From an uncultured Prevotella sp. (GTDB lineage: Bacteria; Bacteroidota; Bacteroidia; Bacteroidales; Bacteroidaceae), in assembly GCA_905234145.1 (NCBI GenBank), contig CAJOGK010000035.1, forward strand, positions 80,909 through 126,048: 45,140 bases of DNA, read 5' to 3'. Made by a program: the position numbers and the translations under genes. The notes under the pieces are model-generated. The model saw nothing but the letters and a program-made list of their open reading frames with translations, had not been told where the DNA came from and did no database searches. Below, piece after piece: positions 17,244-27,251 of the stretch; position 1 is the first letter of the stretch; the number at the start of each line of letters is the position of its first letter.

Positions 17244-17945
17244 TTACTCTGTTTCGAAGTAATTTTCGAGCTCAGCACGTGCACTTCCTTCTTGATTTGG
17301 CATATCTTTAATGATATGACCTTTTTCGAGAAGGGCAATACGTGTAGATATATCAACAGTATGCTGAAGGTTATGACTCGAAATCAGAATTGTAGCACCC
17401 GTTTTCTGCTGATAACGTGTCAGCACATGCTTCAACGTGTTCTGCGATGAAGGGTCGAGGAAGTTGAATGGCTCATCAAGAATCACCAATTTTGGGTAAT
17501 TGAAAAGAGCAGAGATGATGCCAACCTTTTGCTTGTTACCTGCAGAGAGGTTACGGATAAGCTTTTTCTGACCAAAGATTTCGCCAGCAGCCAGACGCTC
17601 GAAGTCCTTAAGGCGATCATCGACCTGCTCCTGTGTCATATTGGTAATCTTGCCAATAAAGGCGAAATACTCTTCAGGAGTAAGGAAATCGATAAGAAAA
17701 CCTTCATCGATGTAAGAGCCAGTCCATGCCTTCCACTCTTCGCTTTCTGCTGGATTAATACCATCAAGGGCTACATAACCCTCATCAGTCTTCAAGAGAT
17801 CGAGCAACATACGAAACAAAGTTGTTTTGCCTGCACCGTTATTGCCTACCAGACCAAGGATGTCGCCTTTGTTTATGGTAAACTCAGGGATATCGCAAGC
17901 TACCGTCTCGCCAAAAGCTTTCTTCAGATTATTAATAGTAATCAT
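17244..17945 (-). CDS. ABC transporter ATP-binding protein without adjacent permease
   Basis: A 233-residue ABC ATPase: Walker A GLVGNNGAGKTTLFRM (about 32-47), Q-loop region, signature NLSAGNKQKVGI (variant of LSGGQ), Walker B KLVILDEPFNFLD and H-loop LISSHN. The style matches Bacteroidales ATPases that work with DUF5687-type membrane proteins, but no permease gene lies next to it: secA is 33 bp upstream on the same strand and a terminator follows. It therefore depends on a subunit encoded elsewhere, or has a non-transport role. Substrate unknown. Confidence 0.85.
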   Translation of the reverse strand: MITINNLKKAFGETVACDIPEFTINKGDILGLVGNNGAGKTTLFRMLLDLLKTDEGYVALDGINPAESEEWKAWTGSYIDEGFLIDFLTPEEYFAFIGKITNMTQEQVDDRLKDFERLAAGEIFGQKKLIRNLSAGNKQKVGIISALFNYPKLVILDEPFNFLDPSSQNTLKHVLTRYQQKTGATILISSHNLQHTVDISTRIALLEKGHIIKDMPNQEGSARAELENYFETE

Positions 17946-17978
17946 AACTATAAATTATCCACTATCAACTATTCACTA

Positions 17979-20900
17979 TCACACAATTCCCTTTCCGTGA
18001 CAGTTCTTGAATTTCTTACCAGAGCCACAAGGACATGGATCGTTGCGTCCAGGCAATTTATCCTTGATGACTGGTGTGCGAGGCTGCTGGGCACGTGTAT
18101 CGTGCTGGGCTGCTGCCTGCTGATTGCGATCTACCAATTGTTCCTCGCCGAGATTCTGCTTACTCTCTACATACTGCTGGCGCTGAGTGCGCTGCTCGGG
18201 AGCTGCTTCCTGAACTTGCTGCTGCATCTCAGGAATCTGACTGCGGGTAAGGATAGAACAGATACGATTATACATCTCATTGATCATTCCATCCCAAACC
18301 TTCGCACTCTCAAGTTTGAAGATAAGCAATGGGTCTTTCTGCTCGTAAGAGGCATTCTGTACAGAGTGCTTCAGTTCATCGAGCTGGCGCAGATTTTCCT
18401 TCCAAGAGTCATCGATAATATGGAGCAGGATGCTCTTCTCAAACTCTTTGATAATTGTCTTCGAATCACTCTCATAAGCCTCCTTGAGGTTACATGGGAT
18501 GTTGTACATCTTGCGACCATCTGTGAGAGGTACCATAATGCGCTCGTAGATATTGCCCTGATTCTCATATACCTGTTTAATAATAGGCTGTGCAACAGTC
18601 TGGATGCGCTCCATACGACGATTGAAGTTACCAATGGCTGCCTGGAAAGCATTTTCAGTGAGCACCTCACGAGGCTGGTTGATAAACTCATCTGCTGAGA
18701 ATGGTACTTCCATAGAAAGCACATGGAGGAACTCCTCCTTTACACCCTGGTAATCGCCAGAGTTCTCGATGATATTTACCACACGATCCCAGATGATGTT
18801 GGCGATATCCATACCGATACGTTCACCCATCAAAGCATGGCGACGCTTTTCGTAGATGACAGTACGCTGCTTGTTCATCACATCGTCGTATTCAATCAAA
18901 CGCTTACGGATACCAAAGTTGTTTTCCTCGACCTTCTTCTGGGCGCGCTCGATGCTCTTCGAGATCATCGGACTTTCAATCATCTCACCATCTTTGAAGC
19001 CAAGCTTATCCATCACAGAAGCGATACGCTCAGAAGCAAAGAGGCGCATCAGTTTATCTTCGAGCGATACATAGAAGACAGAAGAACCTGGGTCTCCCTG
19101 ACGACCTGCACGACCACGCAACTGACGGTCTACACGACGGCTCTCATGGCGCTCTGTACCAATGATGGCCAAACCACCAGCAGCCTTAACCTCAGGTGAG
19201 AGCTTGATATCGGTACCACGACCAGCCATGTTAGTAGCGATGGTAACAGCACCCTTACCATTAGTGCTCTGACCAGCAAGGGCAACGATATCTGCCTCCT
19301 TCTGGTGCAACTTGGCATTCAGCACCTGGTGGGGGATTCCTTCGCGCTTACCTGTCTCTGGATTCACATACATATCGAGCATACGACTCAGCAACTCAGA
19401 GATTTCCACAGAGGTAGTACCAATCAGCGTTGGACGACCTGCATTACGCATCTTCACAATCTCTTCGATGACTGCCTTATACTTCTCGCGAGCTGTCTTA
19501 TAGACACGATCATCCTGGTCGTTTCGAATCACAGGACGATTGGTAGGAATCTCAACCACATCAAGTTTGTAGATATCCCAGAACTCACCTGCCTCAGTAG
19601 AAGCAGTACCGGTCATACCTGCAAGCTTATGATACATACGGAAGTAGTTCTGCAGGGTAATGGTGGCAAAGGTCTGTGTAGCAGCCTCTACCTTTACATG
19701 CTCCTTAGCCTCGACTGCCTGGTGCAAACCATCGCTCCAACGACGACCTTCCATAATACGACCTGTCTGCTCGTCGACGATCTTTACCTCACCATCGATA
19801 ACTACATATTCATCATCTTTATTAAACATGCAGTAAGCCTTCAACAACTGTTGTAGGGTATGCACGCGCTCACTCTGAACTGCGTAGTGATTCAGCATCT
19901 CATCTTTCTTATCGAGACGCTCCTGATCGGTAAGACCTTCCTCTGCTTCTAAAGCTGACAACTCAGAGGTGATATCGGGCAATACAAAGAGTTCGCTGTC
20001 GTTTACCTGTTTTGCTAACCATGCAGTACCCTTATCAGTAAGGTCGCACGAATTCAGTTTCTCATCTACTACAAAGTACAAGGGTTCTACGCACTCTGGC
20101 ATACGGCGGTTGTTGTTCTCCATGTAGATGTTCTCCGTATTCTGCATACCACTCTTAATACCTTCCTCTGAAAGGAACTTGATAAGAGGCTTGTTCTTTG
20201 GCATTGCCTTATGAGAACGATAGAGCGACAGGAAACCTGCATCAAGTTTCTCCTGACCTTCTTTCTTATTGCCAGCCTCTATCATTTTATTACCTTCGCC
20301 AATCAGAGTCTTTGCTTCAGCCAGATACTGGGTAGCTAACTGGCGCTGAACACCAACTAAGCGCTCTACTAAAGGCTGATATTCCTCAAACATCTGATCG
20401 TCGCCCTTTGGAATAGGACCAGAAATGATCAGTGGAGTACGTGCATCATCAATCAATACTGAATCGACCTCATCGACGATGGCGTAATTGTGCGCTCTCT
20501 GTACAAGGTCTGCTGGCGAAATGGCCATGTTATCACGCAGGTAGTCGAAACCAAACTCATTGTTAGTACCAAAGGTAATATCAGCCTGGTAAGCTTTACG
20601 ACGTGCCTCTGAGTTAGGCTGGTGTTTGTCGATACAATCTACAGAAAGGCCATGGAACATATAAAGAGGACCCATCCACTCAGAGTCACGCTTAGCCAGA
20701 TAGTCGTTCACAGTAACTACATGCACACCATTACCTGTGAGGGCATTCAGGAATACTGGCAGGGTAGCCACGAGGGTTTTACCTTCACCAGTTGCCATCT
20801 CGGCAATTTTACCTTGATGCAGAACGACACCACCAAACAGCTGCACATCGTAGTGGATCATCTCCCATTTCAGGTCATTACCACCAGCAGTCCAATGATT

Positions 20901-21371
20901 GTGATAGATAGCTTTGTCGCCATCGATGGTGATGAAGTCTTTCTTTGGATCTCCTGCCAACTCACGATCGAAATCGGTAGCTGTCACGATTGTCTCTTCA
21001 TTCTCTGCAAATCTGCGGGCAGTCTCTTTAACAATGGCAAACACCTCTGGCATCACCTCGTCGAGGGCCTTCTCGTAAATGTCGAGTACATCCTTCTCGA
21101 TCTTATCAATTTTGTCGAAAATATCGGCACGCTCTTCGATAGGTGTATCTTCAATGGTGGCCTTCAGTTCCTCAATACGGGCCTTCTGCTCTTTGGCAGA
21201 ATCCTGAACTTGCTTCTGCAGTTCTTTGGTGCGCTGACGAAGCGCATCGTTATCCAGTTTCTCAATCTGTGGAGATACTGCTTTTACCTTCTCCACTAAT
21301 GGCTGGATCAGTTTCATGTCGCGCGATGATTTATCGCCGAACAAGGACTTCAAAATCTTGTTGAAATTCAT
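17979..21371 (-). CDS. secA: Preprotein translocase ATPase SecA
   Basis: A 1130-residue protein, long compared with E. coli SecA (901) but usual for Bacteroidota, which carry insertions. Start at 21371 ([20 protein letters not shown]); the 54-residue longer frame runs through the promoter and is rejected. Key motifs: [16 protein letters not shown] (Walker A), [20 protein letters not shown] (Walker B), [18 protein letters not shown] and [20 protein letters not shown] (motor 2). The C-terminus has the zinc-binding [19 protein letters not shown] motif that contacts SecB or ribosomes. SecA drives export through SecYEG and is essential. It is probably cotranscribed with the ABC ATPase downstream. 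Confidence 0.96.
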   Translation of the reverse strand: MNFNKILKSLFGDKSSRDMKLIQPLVEKVKAVSPQIEKLDNDALRQRTKELQKQVQDSAKEQKARIEELKATIEDTPIEERADIFDKIDKIEKDVLDIYEKALDEVMPEVFAIVKETARRFAENEETIVTATDFDRELAGDPKKDFITIDGDKAIYHNHWTAGGNDLKWEMIHYDVQLFGGVVLHQGKIAEMATGEGKTLVATLPVFLNALTGNGVHVVTVNDYLAKRDSEWMGPLYMFHGLSVDCIDKHQPNSEARRKAYQADITFGTNNEFGFDYLRDNMAISPADLVQRAHNYAIVDEVDSVLIDDARTPLIISGPIPKGDDQMFEEYQPLVERLVGVQRQLATQYLAEAKTLIGEGNKMIEAGNKKEGQEKLDAGFLSLYRSHKAMPKNKPLIKFLSEEGIKSGMQNTENIYMENNNRRMPECVEPLYFVVDEKLNSCDLTDKGTAWLAKQVNDSELFVLPDITSELSALEAEEGLTDQERLDKKDEMLNHYAVQSERVHTLQQLLKAYCMFNKDDEYVVIDGEVKIVDEQTGRIMEGRRWSDGLHQAVEAKEHVKVEAATQTFATITLQNYFRMYHKLAGMTGTASTEAGEFWDIYKLDVVEIPTNRPVIRNDQDDRVYKTAREKYKAVIEEIVKMRNAGRPTLIGTTSVEISELLSRMLDMYVNPETGKREGIPHQVLNAKLHQKEADIVALAGQSTNGKGAVTIATNMAGRGTDIKLSPEVKAAGGLAIIGTERHESRRVDRQLRGRAGRQGDPGSSVFYVSLEDKLMRLFASERIASVMDKLGFKDGEMIESPMISKSIERAQKKVEENNFGIRKRLIEYDDVMNKQRTVIYEKRRHALMGERIGMDIANIIWDRVVNIIENSGDYQGVKEEFLHVLSMEVPFSADEFINQPREVLTENAFQAAIGNFNRRMERIQTVAQPIIKQVYENQGNIYERIMVPLTDGRKMYNIPCNLKEAYESDSKTIIKEFEKSILLHIIDDSWKENLRQLDELKHSVQNASYEQKDPLLIFKLESAKVWDGMINEMYNRICSILTRSQIPEMQQQVQEAAPEQRTQRQQYVESKQNLGEEQLVDRNQQAAAQHDTRAQQPRTPVIKDKLPGRNDPCPCGSGKKFKNCHGKGIV

Positions 21372-21413
21372 TTTTTTATCTCTTTTTTTGTTGTTGACTA
21401 TGTAAAACGGCTG

Positions 21414-21421
21414 CAAAGGTA
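21414..21421 (-). promoter_or_regulatory. -7 promoter box for secA
   Basis: The minus strand reads TACCTTTG, 42 nt before the secA start at 21371. Confidence 0.6.
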
Positions 21422-21474
21422 CAAAAAATAATTGTAACAGCCAAAGAAAATGCTCAGAACATAGTTCTGTAGGG

Positions 21475-22704
21475 TCAGAACAATGGTTCTGTCTTACATG
21501 CATTGGGGGCTCTAATGCGAATAGCCTTAGCAATAGAAGGGGCTATCCGGTCAATAGAAACAGGTGTTTTTACAGTCTGTGACTGATAATCTGCACCAAA
21601 TATAATAAGTGGGAAATACGCAAGGTGATAATGGTAAGGATAAGTATCGCGTGTATCCTCATTCTGTAATTGCCATCCTGGGGACAATTCAATCACAAGA
21701 TCGCCTATATGTGACTCGAACAAATGCGTCTCAACCTTCTTTGTACCAGCTAGTTGTAAAATAAAATCTTCTGCTTTCTGAATGGCTTCTGAGAGATTAA
21801 TCCTGCGATTCTCAAAGAGTTGTCTGTTCAGGTACAGATGATTCTTAAATGCTGCTTCAACATATTTGCCTTGTCCCCATAAAGCACTAAAGTACATGTT
21901 GAGCAGATTGCCTGTACGATTAATAAAGAATGTACCTGTGGGGATCTTATACTGTTCATACTGCTTGAAGTCGATTTCAGAATAACCTGTACTCGTCAGT
22001 ATAAACAATGTATGCTTGTTGCCAATTGTTTGCTCCGTATGGCTCATCAGTCGGGCAATCTCAGTATCAAGCGACGTATATGTCTGCTGATCGTTACCAC
22101 TGGCATCATAGTTTAGAAATAGCAGATCAGGAATACTGTCCTGACCAAGTCCTCTATCCGTGATGCACTGTATAGCTTGCTCAGTGATATCCTTCGAGGT
22201 CCATTTATTCTTAGGTTGCTGATTCCAAAAGATACCATCTGCCGTATGACCAGCTGCAAGTGAGGCAATCTCTTTTGAAGCTGCTACAGAAAACACCATT
22301 CCACGTCCTTGCGTGCCCATTTTCAGCTCGTCGCCAATGGTTGATACAGCAAGTTGATCTGGAGTCGCTATAACAGGGCGAAGGGTTTGTCTGTCTATCC
22401 ACTGTTCACCGGTAATCGTATGATAGAAAGGTGTAGTGCCTGATACGACTGACGATATGGCAGAAGCAAAATCAATATCATGGAAAGGATAAGAGGCATT
22501 CTCGAATACCATACCCTCTTGCAGAAGTCGCCGCAGACCCTCATTTCCAAATGCAGGCTCAAACAAATCCAGATAGTCGCTCCTTAATTGGTCAATGGTA
22601 ATATTTACCACCAGCCTAGGTTGCTTTGGATTTGTCTGGGCTTGTGTCTCGAAATTAAAGCCGAGTGCTGCCAGCAGGGTGATATAAAGATACTTATTCC
22701 TCAT
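21475..22704 (-). CDS. Alkaline-phosphatase-superfamily protein with degraded active site (putative pseudoenzyme)
   Basis: A 409-residue exported protein (signal peptide to about residue 23). The fold signature [17 protein letters not shown] and [15 protein letters not shown] matches PafA-type alkaline phosphatases, including metal-ligand Asp38. Other expected residues are missing: where PafA has a Thr nucleophile in a PTVTAIGHTS-like stretch, this protein has [10 protein letters not shown]; the D-x-x-x-H metal motif reads YDASGND (Asp200 kept, His replaced by Asn204); the TADHG motif reads TSTGY (residues 237-241). It is therefore unlikely to hydrolyse phosphate esters. It overlaps the DUF4105 gene by four bases (ATGA), so the two probably act together in the periplasm. 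Confidence 0.75.
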   Translation of the reverse strand: MRNKYLYITLLAALGFNFETQAQTNPKQPRLVVNITIDQLRSDYLDLFEPAFGNEGLRRLLQEGMVFENASYPFHDIDFASAISSVVSGTTPFYHTITGEQWIDRQTLRPVIATPDQLAVSTIGDELKMGTQGRGMVFSVAASKEIASLAAGHTADGIFWNQQPKNKWTSKDITEQAIQCITDRGLGQDSIPDLLFLNYDASGNDQQTYTSLDTEIARLMSHTEQTIGNKHTLFILTSTGYSEIDFKQYEQYKIPTGTFFINRTGNLLNMYFSALWGQGKYVEAAFKNHLYLNRQLFENRRINLSEAIQKAEDFILQLAGTKKVETHLFESHIGDLVIELSPGWQLQNEDTRDTYPYHYHLAYFPLIIFGADYQSQTVKTPVSIDRIAPSIAKAIRIRAPNACKTEPLF

Positions 22705-23885
22705 CTTCTGAATCTGGTGAGCAAAGATAGTGCCACAATCAGCAGGCCTTCAGCATAGTGTTGGAAAAGACTGCCCAAGATAAACAAACCAATTAAAACA
22801 ACCAGCAACTTCTGCCATTTTGTCTTTTTGCCTCTGATAACCGAAGGGATGAAAAACAAGGGTAGGGGATTTAGCAACAGAATCTGCAAATTCAGACTCG
22901 TTGTGGGATGCTGAGAGAAAATCATCGCAAAGAGAATACATCCAGCCAGACCTTGTGTGAGCATCAGGATGACATCCCACCATATAAACACCTTCTTTAA
23001 TTTCCACTCAAAACCTCGTAGTACCAGTGATAAAAGAAGCAAAATAATGGCACATTCCATCGGTGTAAATGGGAAATCGTTCTCGATAATCTGTACACCA
23101 GGAGTAACAGGCATCCTACGTTCCTTTACTAATGGACGATACGTGCCATTAGCATAAATCTGGGCACGATCAAAATCATACAACAAGTTTTCTGGAAGGA
23201 ATTCCTGCTGGCGCATCGTTGTCTTGAAATCAGCCTTGATACCAAGCAAAATATCATTACCAAACGTAGCCCATGGATGATTTCTTGTACATACACTTAC
23301 CATCTCTCTATAAGATGGTGTATATTGCTCACGTACAGCATATTCTATTTTTCCGTTCACGCATTGCTCAATAATGTTTCTAGGACGTGTAGAGCAATTG
23401 TCGTAGAAGTAATTATAACGATAAATTCTGTTTTCTGGTTGAAGGTTCTTTTGGAGTGCTTTTTCCAGTTTCATTTTCTCCTCGTTCGTCAGATTCAGTA
23501 CCTGTTCAGTAACACTGCTGCCCCATTTTTCGTAATAGTCACAAAAATAAGAGAAAGGCATTGGTCCTAATTCGTAATCTGTCAGTCCAAACACAAATCG
23601 CAATACGAAATATGGCTTATTGAAGTTGAAGATGCCCCAGTTAAAGGCGATATCTGTACCCGCAAATGGACCAGATTGATGTAAATCGTGCCATCGGAGG
23701 GCTGTATGACCATAAAGGCTGTATATTTCTTCGTGAGGAGAACAGGTAAGCAAGCTTACCTCAATAGAATCATATTTCTCCAAATTCTCGGGTTGTATAT
23801 TTACATTGGCTATCACCTGTGTGGTGGATAATAAACCCAAAACCAACAGGAAGAATCTACTAAAAAAGCTATTTTTTTGTTTCAT
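22701..23885 (-). CDS. DUF4105 (Lnb N-terminal-like) periplasmic/membrane protein
   Basis: A 394-residue protein with a signal peptide (MKQKNSFFSRFFLLVLGLL and onward). The N-terminal DUF4105 domain shows SLLTCSPHEEIYSLYGHTAL, FNWGIFNF and RYNYFYDNCSTRPRNIIE; the His and Cys of these motifs suggest a papain-like or lipid-acting fold, but no activity is established. The C-terminal third has about four membrane helices (about 275-390). It forms a translationally coupled pair with the phosphatase-like protein. The -7 box lies only 5 nt upstream of the start codon, so the mRNA may be leaderless. Confidence 0.8.
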   Translation of the reverse strand: MKQKNSFFSRFFLLVLGLLSTTQVIANVNIQPENLEKYDSIEVSLLTCSPHEEIYSLYGHTALRWHDLHQSGPFAGTDIAFNWGIFNFNKPYFVLRFVFGLTDYELGPMPFSYFCDYYEKWGSSVTEQVLNLTNEEKMKLEKALQKNLQPENRIYRYNYFYDNCSTRPRNIIEQCVNGKIEYAVREQYTPSYREMVSVCTRNHPWATFGNDILLGIKADFKTTMRQQEFLPENLLYDFDRAQIYANGTYRPLVKERRMPVTPGVQIIENDFPFTPMECAIILLLLSLVLRGFEWKLKKVFIWWDVILMLTQGLAGCILFAMIFSQHPTTSLNLQILLLNPLPLFFIPSVIRGKKTKWQKLLVVLIGLFILGSLFQHYAEGLLIVALSLLTRFRR

Positions 23886-23889
23886 GATG

Positions 23890-23897
23890 CAAAATTA
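23890..23897 (-). promoter_or_regulatory. -7 promoter box for the DUF4105 gene
   Basis: The minus strand reads TAATTTTG and ends 4 nt before the start codon (23885). Transcription would begin at or next to the ATG. Confidence 0.5.
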
Positions 23898-23941
23898 CTC
23901 TATATTTTTCACTAAAAAGCGTTTTTCTCGATTTTTTTCAA

Positions 23942-23949
23942 TAATTTTG
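23942..23949 (+). promoter_or_regulatory. -7 promoter box for the outer membrane protein operon
   Basis: TAATTTTG, 31 nt before the ATG at 23981; divergent to the box at 23890-23897. Confidence 0.6.
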
Positions 23950-23980
23950 CACGAATTTCGATAGAAATAAAGTGCAGAAT

Positions 23981-25252
23981 ATGAATAAAATGATCGTCGG
24001 ACTCGTCTTGGCAACCATGGCGACAACGGCTTTTGCCCAGAGTGGCTCTAACTCACCTTATAGTCAGTATGGATTAGGTGACCTGGTAGACGAAAGTGTG
24101 GGATTCAATAAAGGTATGAATGGTGTAGGACTGGCCATGCGAAAGGGTTATGAGGTAAATCCCATGAACCCTGCTTCGTATTCAGTTATCGATTCTGTCA
24201 CCATGATATTCGATGCTGGTCTCTCTGGTCAGATTACAAATTACAATGAAAACGGTACAAAAGTAAATGCCAAGAATGGTGGTTTCGATTATGCCGTTGC
24301 TTTGTTCCGTCTCATTAGAAATGTGGGTGTTTCGTTTGGTATCAGACCTTATTCAAATATTGGCTACAAATACTATACTGTTACAAGACTCAATGATGCG
24401 AATACATCTGTATCATGTACTTATGCTGGTAATGGTGGTATTCATCAGCTTTATCTTGGTACAGGTATCCGAATCATTAAACCACTGTCGGTAGGTTTTA
24501 ATATCGCTTACTTGTGGGGTGAGTACGATCGTAACATCTCTACCAACAATAGTTCCATCAACAATCTTTCAAAGCAATATTTTGCAGACATCAGTAACTA
24601 TAAGTTGGATATAGGTTTGCAGTACGAGCAGAAAATCGCTAAAAACGATTATCTGACGATTGGTGCCACATGGACACCTGGTCATTCACTAAAGTCAGAT
24701 GCAACCCGTAGTATCATTAGTAGTAACGCTACAATTAATAAGAAGGATACCACGACACAAGTGATTAAAGACGCATTGAGTTTGCCCACTTCTATTGGTA
24801 TTGGATTGTCTTATAACCATGCTAATAAGTTTCGTGCTGGCATAGATTTCACGATGAAGAAATGGGGTAGCCTTGATTTCCCAGTTGACGATGGCAATAC
24901 TTATTCTCTGAAAAAAGGCGTGCTGAAAGATAATGTTCGCTTTAACGCTGGTGCAGAAATCTTGCCACGTATCATGAGCAGAAACTTCTTTGAACGTATT
25001 CGTTATCGCTTTGGCGTGGGCTACTCTACACCTTATTATTATATTAATGGTCAGGAAGGTCCTAAAGACTTCAGTGCCAGTATTGGCTTTGGTATTCCCA
25101 TCATGAATGGCTACAACTCGCGCAGTGTTCTGAATATCAGTGCTCAGTATGTGCATCGTGCAGCCGAGAACCTCATTAAAGAAAATACTTTCGGTTTTAC
25201 GATAGGCTTGACGTTCAACGAGAAATGGTTCGCAAAATGGAAGGTCGAATAA
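23981..25252 (+). CDS. Outer membrane beta-barrel protein
   Basis: A 423-residue exported protein (signal peptide MNKMIVGLVLATMATTAFAQ). The start of the mature part, SPYSQYGLGDLVDESVGFNKGMNGVGLAMR, is typical of Bacteroidales barrel proteins that precede lptC. The rest alternates polar and aromatic residues as beta-strands (YLGTGIRIIKPLSVGFNIAYLWG, LDIGLQYEQKIAKNDYLTIGATWTPG, FGFTIGLTFNEKWFAKWKVE). It is resistant to a sharper functional call: FadL-like transport or a structural role are both possible. The 3' end overlaps lptC by 28 bp, and the genes lptC, CNNM-like and ppiD follow in the same direction. Confidence 0.75.
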   Translation: MNKMIVGLVLATMATTAFAQSGSNSPYSQYGLGDLVDESVGFNKGMNGVGLAMRKGYEVNPMNPASYSVIDSVTMIFDAGLSGQITNYNENGTKVNAKNGGFDYAVALFRLIRNVGVSFGIRPYSNIGYKYYTVTRLNDANTSVSCTYAGNGGIHQLYLGTGIRIIKPLSVGFNIAYLWGEYDRNISTNNSSINNLSKQYFADISNYKLDIGLQYEQKIAKNDYLTIGATWTPGHSLKSDATRSIISSNATINKKDTTTQVIKDALSLPTSIGIGLSYNHANKFRAGIDFTMKKWGSLDFPVDDGNTYSLKKGVLKDNVRFNAGAEILPRIMSRNFFERIRYRFGVGYSTPYYYINGQEGPKDFSASIGFGIPIMNGYNSRSVLNISAQYVHRAAENLIKENTFGFTIGLTFNEKWFAKWKVE

Positions 25253-25896
25253 GCATCTGTGTGATAGCCGTCTTAATGGCTCTCATCAGTTGCTCAGAGG
25301 CGCAAGAACATATTGCGCCTCCTGTATACGATCGTGATTCTGCCTCTGTGATGACGTCGTATGGCATCAATACGCTAATTAGTGATTCTGGTGTCATTAA
25401 ATACCGAATTGTGACAGAGCGCTGGGACATCAATACGGTTAAGAACCCGTCACGCTGGACATTCGAAAAAGGTATTTTCTTCGAGCAGTTCGATGAGCGA
25501 TTCCATGTAGAAGCCTATATTCAGGCAGATTCAGCTTGGTATTTCGACCAGCAAAAGCTTTGGCATCTGCGTGGCAGAGTGCGTATCCGTAACAACAATG
25601 GCATGCTTTACGAAAGCGAGGAACTGTTCTGGGATGGAACGAGACATGAGTTCTATTCCAATGTATTCTCAAAGGTTACTACGCCAGAGCGCAATATGGA
25701 AGGTACTTACTTCCTGAGCGATGAACACATGACCCATTACACCGTAAGCAACTCTAAGGGTTCATTTGAGCGTGAGGATATGACTGGCGAGAAAAGCGAA
25801 GAAGAGAAAGAGCCTAAATCTCCCAACGATACCATACATCAGTTTGAGCCATACGTTCGTCCGCAGGCTCAGAAACACAGGAGGAACGAGATATGA
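25225..25896 (+). CDS. lptC: LPS export periplasmic protein LptC (lipoprotein form)
   Basis: A 223-residue protein from ATG 25225; ATG 25237 (MEGRISICVIAVLMALISC) is an equally good start and gives a neater signal. The lipobox LISC indicates a lipoprotein. The body has the LptC/OstA-like beta pattern: ASVMTSYGINTLISDSGVIKYRIVTERW, FFEQFDERFHVEAYIQADSAWYFDQQKLWHLRGRVRI and YESEELFWDGTRHEFYS, where the 'tag-and-reload' repeats typical of Lpt jellyroll proteins can be seen. LptC hands lipopolysaccharide from LptBFG to LptA. The C-terminal 40 residues are charged and low complexity. It overlaps the preceding gene by 28 bp and the next by 4 bp. Confidence 0.82.
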   Translation: MVRKMEGRISICVIAVLMALISCSEAQEHIAPPVYDRDSASVMTSYGINTLISDSGVIKYRIVTERWDINTVKNPSRWTFEKGIFFEQFDERFHVEAYIQADSAWYFDQQKLWHLRGRVRIRNNNGMLYESEELFWDGTRHEFYSNVFSKVTTPERNMEGTYFLSDEHMTHYTVSNSKGSFEREDMTGEKSEEEKEPKSPNDTIHQFEPYVRPQAQKHRRNEI

Positions 25897-27155
25897 CAAG
25901 TACAATTATCTGGCTCGTTGTAGCGATGCTCTTCTCTGCCTTTTTCTCTGGTATGGAGATTGCTTTTGTTTCAAGTAATCGTCTGTTGGCTGAGATGGAT
26001 CGCGAAAAGAATGGTTTTTCGCAAAAAGCGATTAGTCTTTTCTATCAGCATCCTAACAATTTTGTGTCTACCATGCTGGTGGGCAACAATATTGCACTGG
26101 TAATCTATGGTATTTTATTTGCCCGTATCTTCGACGCCACGCTATTTGCCTCGCTGAGCGATGGTATGCGTGTGACTGCCGATACATTGTTATCTACTGT
26201 CGTTGTACTCTTTACTGGCGAATTTTTGCCCAAGACCATCTTCAAGAACAATCCCAACACCATGCTTACGGTCTTTGCCGTTCCTGCATGGATCTGTTAT
26301 GTCGTGCTCTATCCCATTTCGCGTTTTGCCACCCTTATTGCCAAGGGTATGCTGCGTATTTTTGGTATCCGCATGAGCAAGAACGATGAGGAGCATGAAT
26401 TTACCAAAGTAGATCTCGATTACCTCGTACAGAGTAGTATCGATAATGCCAATAACGAGGATGAGATAGGCGAGGAAGTGAAGATCTTCCAGAATGCCCT
26501 TGAATTCTCAGAGACGAAGATTCGCGATTGTATGGTGCCTCGTACAGAGATTGATGCCGTTGAAGATACAGCCACCATCGAACAACTCAAACAAGTGTTT
26601 ATCGAGAGTGGCCACAGCAAGATTTTGGTCTATCATGAGGATATCGATCATATCATTGGTTACATCCATTCCTCCGATATGTTTACTGCCCCCAGTAGTG
26701 GTGTCTGTGCTGATCTGGTGCGCGAAATCAGTTACGTGCCAGAAACAATGTTGGCATCGAAACTCATGAAGATACTCATGCAGACGAAGCGCTCTTTGGC
26801 TGTTGTAGTAGATGAGTTTGGTGGTACCGCAGGATTGATCTCATTAGAGGACATCATGGAGGAGATCACAGGTGAAATTGAAGATGAGCATGATAATACG
26901 AACCTTGTGGCTAAGCAACTTTCCGACCATGAGTATATGCTCTCAGCACGTTTGGAGATCGAGAAAGTTAACGAAATGTTCAATCTCAATCTGCCTGAGA
27001 GTGACGAATATATGACATTAGGAGGTTTGATTCTCCATGAATATCAGTCGTTCCCCAAACTGAACGAAATCATCAAAATAGGCACTTACGAGTTTAAAAT
27101 CGTCAAGAATACAGCTACAAAAATCGAATTGGTGCGTCTAAACATTATAGAATAA
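25893..27155 (+). CDS. CNNM/DUF21-CBS-CorC_HlyC family membrane protein (hemolysin family, GldE-like)
   Basis: A 420-residue protein. Residues 1-185 form a DUF21 transmembrane domain (LVVAMLFSAFFSGMEIAFVSSNR; MLVGNNIALVIYGILFAR; VVVLFTGEFLPKTIFKNNP). Two CBS motifs follow (RDCMVPRTEIDAVEDTATIE; SLAVVVDEFGGTAGLISLEDIMEEITGEIEDE), then a C-terminal CorC_HlyC domain (EYMLSARLEIEKVNEMFNL and EYMTLGGLILHEYQSFP). Members are linked to Mg2+/Co2+ efflux, and some in Bacteroidota are called GldE; they are not demonstrated haemolysins. The 4-bp overlap with lptC places it in the envelope operon. Confidence 0.88.
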   Translation: MTSTIIWLVVAMLFSAFFSGMEIAFVSSNRLLAEMDREKNGFSQKAISLFYQHPNNFVSTMLVGNNIALVIYGILFARIFDATLFASLSDGMRVTADTLLSTVVVLFTGEFLPKTIFKNNPNTMLTVFAVPAWICYVVLYPISRFATLIAKGMLRIFGIRMSKNDEEHEFTKVDLDYLVQSSIDNANNEDEIGEEVKIFQNALEFSETKIRDCMVPRTEIDAVEDTATIEQLKQVFIESGHSKILVYHEDIDHIIGYIHSSDMFTAPSSGVCADLVREISYVPETMLASKLMKILMQTKRSLAVVVDEFGGTAGLISLEDIMEEITGEIEDEHDNTNLVAKQLSDHEYMLSARLEIEKVNEMFNLNLPESDEYMTLGGLILHEYQSFPKLNEIIKIGTYEFKIVKNTATKIELVRLNIIE

Positions 27156-27198
27156 GCTAATTTTCCAAAAAAAATTCTTTAGTTTCATTCATTTTATG

Positions 27199-27206
27199 TA
27201 ATTTTG
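27199..27206 (+). promoter_or_regulatory. -7 promoter box for ppiD
   Basis: TAATTTTG, 45 nt before the ATG at 27252. It suggests ppiD has its own transcript in addition to any readthrough. Confidence 0.6.
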
Positions 27207-27251
27207 CACGCTGATTGTGAAAAGAATAAATTCGAAATAAAAAATTAAAAA

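Noticed and set aside
17529..18698. 389-codon plus-strand ORF opposite the ABC ATPase and secA
   Set aside because: Antisense shadow of the conserved secA 3' end; no recognisable domain.
21372..21533. SecA with 54 extra N-terminal residues
   Set aside because: The extension crosses the -7 promoter box at 21414-21421; [14 protein letters not shown] is the normal SecA start.
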